Positions 42,661-64,000 of a DNA stretch of 64,000 nucleotides are shown one piece after another (the stretch's first letter is position 1; the number at the start of each line of letters is the position of its first letter). The translations under genes and the position numbers were made by a program. The notes beneath the pieces are model-generated. The model ran no database searches and had not been told where the DNA came from. It was given only the letters and a program-made list of their open reading frames with translations. The stretch covers positions 1,433,001-1,497,000 of the forward strand of contig NC_135552.1 in the NCBI RefSeq assembly GCF_964340395.1. Direction: 5' to 3'. This DNA is from Glandiceps talaboti (Eukaryota; Hemichordata; Enteropneusta; Spengelidae).

Positions 42661-42725
42661 TTTTTCCAAAATCTCGGGGGGGGGGGCAGCTGCCCCCCTT
42701 GCCCCCCCCCCCCCCCGCAGGCTAC
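42661..42725. repeat. G/C-run hairpin at a repeat junction
   Basis: Eleven G are followed by CAGCTG and six C, making an 18-bp perfect palindrome at 42681-42698, then a C-run of about 15. It sits between the Penelope-like fragment and the LINE ruin, and probably is the margin of another unrecognised repeat. Such runs are also prone to assembly error. Confidence 0.6.
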
Positions 42726-42779
42726 GGTACTGTACATATATTCATATGTACATCACTGTTAGTAGTAAATGAGACAAAG

Positions 42780-44471
42780 CTTGCTTGGTAACAATGAATC
42801 TGTTAAAACCTTAGTTGAAATTATCTAGCAATGACCATTTCTGATAAAAATCATCTTGCCTGTTATTTCTAATAGCAAGTTTTTCAATCTTATACAACTG
42901 TTTGAGATGTTCGATAAAAATATGGAATGAAGATAATACTGCAGATCTTCTGCCTGGTAAGCAAACTGCTTGGCTTGAATTAAAGAATCACTGGATAGTT
43001 TATAGACCCATACAGAATTACATCACAGTCAATATTAATTTGTACATTTGTTAACATATTCCACCATGTCTTAAATTGTGCCCCAAAACCGGCTAATTAT
43101 ACTATCTCACATTCACAAAATAGGTGAAGGATAGTTTCACTGTAATTTGAGCAAAATGAGCAGGTTTCACTACTTATAATACCCCATTTCTTGAGCCAAT
43201 AATTAACAGCAAGATAATTCTGTAAAACTTTGTGTTGAAAGATCCTAGATTTGATGTTTATTGATACAATGTGTGGTCGAAGATATATATCCATTCACTA
43301 AGTATTCTCTCGAGTATTTTATGGTAAATTGAGAGATCCGTGGTTTCTTGAAAGTATGTATTTAGAACTAAGTACACACTGATAGATATTTTTCGAGAGG
43401 AAATCAAGAGTTGGGAATTACATTATTTTTCCACTAACGGCTTGCATTTTGTCAGCTTTTATTAAATTTACAAGCGCCGCCCAAACACAAAAGTACCTGC
43501 AAAAAACACCTCGATTTACCCAGGCCTCGAAAGGGATAGTTCTATTTGTAGCATCGAAACCATCCCCTGAGTACCAGATGCCCGCTTGCATCACATTCCT
43601 ATTGAATACTTCCTTACCACCAATTTAAACATATTTGTTATTCCAAAGGAAATCATTATGCAGGGACTGCTGCATATCATTTCGTACCAATAACCAAGAT
43701 CTTAACAAATCTTTATAGAAATTCAGAAGTAATGACGTCAACAATTGCAATACAATAGCAAATGGAAACCTCCATACATTGTCAAAAGAATCTGCAAAGA
43801 ACTTCCAAATTGACTGAGAGGGATTGAGGTATCTTTTAATCCACATAACCCGGGAAGTCATCACAATCATGGACTCAAAGTTCGGTACTTTCAGACCTCT
43901 GTTTTTAAAGTCAGAATAGCTTTTGTTACCCTGTTGACCTTTCCCGCTTCCCTGCCCATATGAATTTGAAAATTAATCTTTCAATTTGCTTCAAGTACTC
44001 ACGAGAAATTGGTAAAAGCGATGCCACATATGAAAATTTAGGAATGTTTTACAGAGCTGAATTCGGCCGAGGAGGGTTAAGCCCCTAGTTCTCCAGATAT
44101 TGAAACAACCCCGGGCCTCATCGATTTTTATTCTGAAATCAACTTTGTTCGAATTCATGTCATCATATGAAATATAAATTCCCAAAGGTTTTAGCGGTCT
44201 ATCAGGCCATGAAAGATCTAGGGGTTTCAAATCAATGTGTCTGTTAGACCCAATTCACATTGCCTTGATCTTTTCTTTATTAATCACAAGGCCTGACATC
44301 TTAGCGAAATGGTCAAGCAGAAAAAGGAATTCCTTTAGTTTAGATAAAAACGTAGCAAAAAAGGCACGAGCGACTGTCGACAGTCTAACTTGGTTTCTCT
44401 CTTATCAATGGAGATACCCTTTAACATTTTCACTCTGTCTTACAGCAATATCCATTAATTCAATCGCAATC

Positions 44472-44532
<61 letters not shown>

Positions 44533-44710
44533 CCAACCTGCCCTTGACATAACTCGTCTGCCCGTCTGATTCTCACTGATAATACTCGGTAATTCTTCAG
44601 TGATTCTGTTTGCAAGCGCCTTAGAAGTTGGAACCTATCTTATAATCTACATTTCAAAGCGAGATTAGCTGCCAGTTACCGAGCTCCAACCTATCATTTC
44701 AGTTATCAAT
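42780..44710 (-). pseudogene. L1/Tx1-type LINE ORF2 ruin (reverse transcriptase to C-terminus)
   Basis: Pieces in order on the minus strand: NWQLISL..NVDYKI (44.67 kb, an NWRPISLLN-like RT motif); SKALANRITEELPSIISENQ plus TG (44.55-44.64 kb); a (GATT)n interruption; FLLDHFAKMSGLVINKEK (44.28-44.34 kb); KPLGIYISYDD, IDEARGCFNIWRTRGLTLLG and RIQLCKTF (43.99-44.23 kb); MIVMTSRVMWIKRYLNPSQS plus IWKFF and FYKDLLRSW..FLWNNKYV (43.63-43.87 kb); and SETCSFCSNYSETILHLFCE plus CE (43.1-43.2 kb), the C-terminal Cys-rich motif. The order and spacing match L1/Tx1-like ORF2. It is broken by frameshifts and in-frame stops (for example TGA within the ..KAM*IGSN segment near 44.25 kb). The endonuclease and catalytic YADD regions are not intact here. 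Confidence 0.75.
44474..44532. repeat. (AATC)n microsatellite inside the LINE
   Basis: About 14 AATC units lie between the finger motif (44.55-44.64 kb) and the later palm-domain motif (44.28-44.34 kb) of the LINE reverse transcriptase, replacing the region where the catalytic YADD box would lie. Confidence 0.9.
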
Positions 44711-44755
44711 TAAAGTAATTACTTTATATAATTACTGCTTGTTTCTGAGCACGTA

Positions 44756-44915
44756 CAGTGCCTGCTTGTCGGCAGGAGTGTGGTGTTGTTTATATTTGTA
44801 ATGAGTGGTCGTGGAAAGCCTGTTTCTTATCCATTTATTAAAATCGTTCTTAGGAAACATAAATTGTGTATGATACGTACAGTCGTTCGTCGATCGTTCG
44901 ATGTTTTAGTTGTAA
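44756..44915 (+). repeat. Dispersed ~160-bp repeat, copy 1
   Basis: Matches 61671-61827 from 'cagtgc.tgcttgt.ggcag' to 'gttttagttgtaa', after which the two sites diverge abruptly, which defines the right edge. A frame starting MSGRGKPVSY inside resembles a histone start by chance only. Confidence 0.7.
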
Positions 44916-45690
44916 ATCCACCATTAATGCCAGATATATTTGATAAACTAATAAGACCAATAGTTGTATATGGATGTGTGACATATGGAGTGATGAGTGC
45001 TCCAAAGATTCGCCTACTGAAACTGTAAATACTAACTTCTGGCGATTTATGCTAGGGATATTAAAGAAAACCACTAAAGTGGGGATTTATGTGGAACTTG
45101 GAAGATTCACATTAGATATATTTGTGAAGAAACAAGCAATAAAATATCTTGTCCATGTAATGAATACAAAAGACAACAATATTACGAGAAGCTTTCAATT
45201 TCAACAAAGAAAACAAGACAAACTGGTACAAATGCACAACTTCTTATCTGCCTAATAACGATGTAAATCAATTACCAGTTAATGAAATTAGTAAAAGAAT
45301 AAAAACACAACAAATGATCAACATTGAACATCAGTTACAAACAAGCTTCATCTCACAGTGGGGGAAACAGTTTAAATAACAGTGAGGGGGAAATGGAAAT
45401 AATAACAGTAAACTTAGAACATACAAACTCAAATAATCCTGAACTAAGAGTAATAACAAATTTAGACTATAGCGACTACAAACTTGAAATTGAAAAAGGT
45501 GGTTACAACAAAATACCAGCAACAAGTAGATTATGTCCCATTTATGATTTACACAGGCAAGACCTATTTAATGAAGCTGATATATTTATTGATAATTTTA
45601 GAAACTTACCAGAAGAACAAAAATTTAAAGAAACAATGAGCAACACAAATCTAATTATTGCAAATATATCAAATTAAGCAATATACAAAG
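44916..45690 (+). pseudogene. CR1-like LINE, C-terminal part of the polyprotein
   Basis: The frame reads NPPLMPDIFDKLIRPIVVYG, then after a one-base frameshift CDIWSDECS, NFWRFMLGILKKTTKVGIYV plus ELGRFTLDIFVKKQAIKYL, ending at a stop near 45254. A further frame to 45674 reads LEIEKGGYNKIPATSRLCPI and FRNLPEEQKFKETMSN. The sequence F.K.LRPIV.YG-IW-..GVY.ELGR..L.I..K-..E.GRY..IPR..R.C-..L..EEKF..LM is the usual C-terminal tail of CR1-type LINEs after the reverse transcriptase. At least two frame breaks make it non-functional; the reverse-transcriptase core is missing (5'-truncated). Confidence 0.65.
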
Positions 45691-45945
45691 AGACCACCAC
45701 CTACAAAATAATTGAAATACATAATAAAATATACATCTCCATAAATCTGTCTAATTACCATACATTATTTTTCTCTTTCTTTTCACTGAATAGCTTTTGT
45801 AGTTCATTAGTTTTATTATGTTATGTAATGCTTCTTTTACATAGTTTATTAGTTTTGTTATAATTTTCCTTTTATGTTTTGTACCATTAACAACTCTCCA
45901 GGGTTTTGTTACATGTACTCAAATAAACATCTAAACTGAACTTAG
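45691..45945 (+). mobile_element. 3' untranslated tail of the CR1-like LINE
   Basis: An AT-rich tail ends in 'ctcaaataaacatctaaact', an AATAAA-containing terminus typical of LINE 3' ends. The next sequence is the promoter-proximal region of the SH3BP5-like gene. Confidence 0.45.
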
Positions 45946-46218
45946 AAACCACGTTGGCATCCAGACTACACTGTTAGCCAATCTGATATTAATCAGTTTG
46001 GCTGTTAGTGTTAGCAATACCATGAAAATAATTGAATGACCTCATGTGACGTCAGTAACTGACGCATGATTTAGATCTCCAAACTTAGGGAGTCAATATT
46101 TGCATATGTACTTTGACTCCCCGTCTACGATAGTTTTGTTGGTGTGGAGGTCGCCACAGGCACACAGCACAGTAGCACGGAAGCCGTGGGTACTCGAGTG
46201 ATTTGTGTATATGTCATC
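45946..46218 (+). promoter_or_regulatory. Upstream/5' untranslated region of the SH3BP5-like gene
   Basis: The 270 bp before the start codon contain a CRE palindrome (46047-46054) and, from about 46120, a more GC-rich stretch (ggaggtcgccacaggcacac, gtagcacggaagccgtgg) that probably is 5' untranslated exon. No TATA box was identified. A short upstream ATG at 46211 is followed at once by a stop (ATG TCA TCA TGA). The transcription start is not determined. Confidence 0.4.
46047..46054. promoter_or_regulatory. CRE palindrome (TGACGTCA)
   Basis: A perfect eight-base CREB/ATF site about 165 bp before the start codon, with a second half-like TGACG at 46059-46063. The position suits a promoter element; binding is inferred. 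Confidence 0.4.

Positions 46219-64000
<17,782 letters not shown>

Noticed and set aside
44801-45028. Histone-like start MSGRGK
   Set aside because: Only the first six residues match; the rest is repeat and CR1-like LINE sequence.

Overview
This is eukaryotic, AT-rich, non-coding-dominated DNA. It has long introns with GT..AG junctions, LINE, Penelope-like and hAT-like remnants, a tRNA-derived SINE-like stretch, and about 32 kb of tandem repeats. The one clearly real gene is a spliced metazoan SH3BP5-family gene. Together with the repeat style (short satellites, intron elements starting with a (CCGT)n tract and a 'Lys-Leu-Gly-like' boilerplate tail) this points to a marine invertebrate bilaterian. 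I cannot fix the phylum from the sequence.

Layout. 1-10.3 kb: mostly unique sequence without a recognisable host gene. It holds a perfect DR1 nuclear-receptor-type site, a decayed hAT-like transposase fragment (minus strand, 3.9-4.3 kb), a tRNA-like SINE head and one weak exon candidate. 10.4-41.8 kb: a nearly continuous cluster of unrelated tandem arrays. These are a 60-bp array (10.38-12.71 kb), a ~230-bp triplicate (13.8-14.5 kb), a 47-bp array (15.03-17.05 kb), a 40-bp satellite of about 545 copies (17.78-39.59 kb), a short 46-bp array and a 26/28-bp array (39.9-41.8 kb). 41.9-45.9 kb: a retroelement graveyard. It has an (AC)n(AT)n tract against the 3' end of a Penelope-like element with a GIY-YIG domain, then a minus-strand L1/Tx1-type LINE ORF2 ruin, then a plus-strand CR1-like LINE 3' end.

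46.2-64.0 kb (plus strand): the first seven coding exons of an SH3BP5-like gene (family of Rab11 guanine-nucleotide exchange factors), 326 codons, running off the right edge. The exons join in frame with canonical splice sites, and the protein aligns along its length with remembered family features (DPRI..ELEKLN, AAKETI.LAE.RL, FDSAWQEMLNHAT.RVM.AEQ, KPY, ISDEIH, GPRG.GVGAE). Its introns hold several interesting elements. They include a 935-bp terminal-inverted-repeat element carrying an Asp-rich reading frame (a second copy lies at 12.9 kb), two copies of an element opening with a nested hairpin and containing 150-bp internal repeats, octamer/RFX-like repeat clusters in introns 1 and 6, a fold-back element in intron 2, and 74-bp and 49-bp arrays in the 8-kb intron 6.

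Most long open frames in the window lie in tandem arrays whose unit happens to lack stop codons; I do not treat them as genes. No known or new multi-gene 'system' is evident. The most notable objects are the giant multi-level 40-bp satellite and the TIR element with a conserved acidic ORF.
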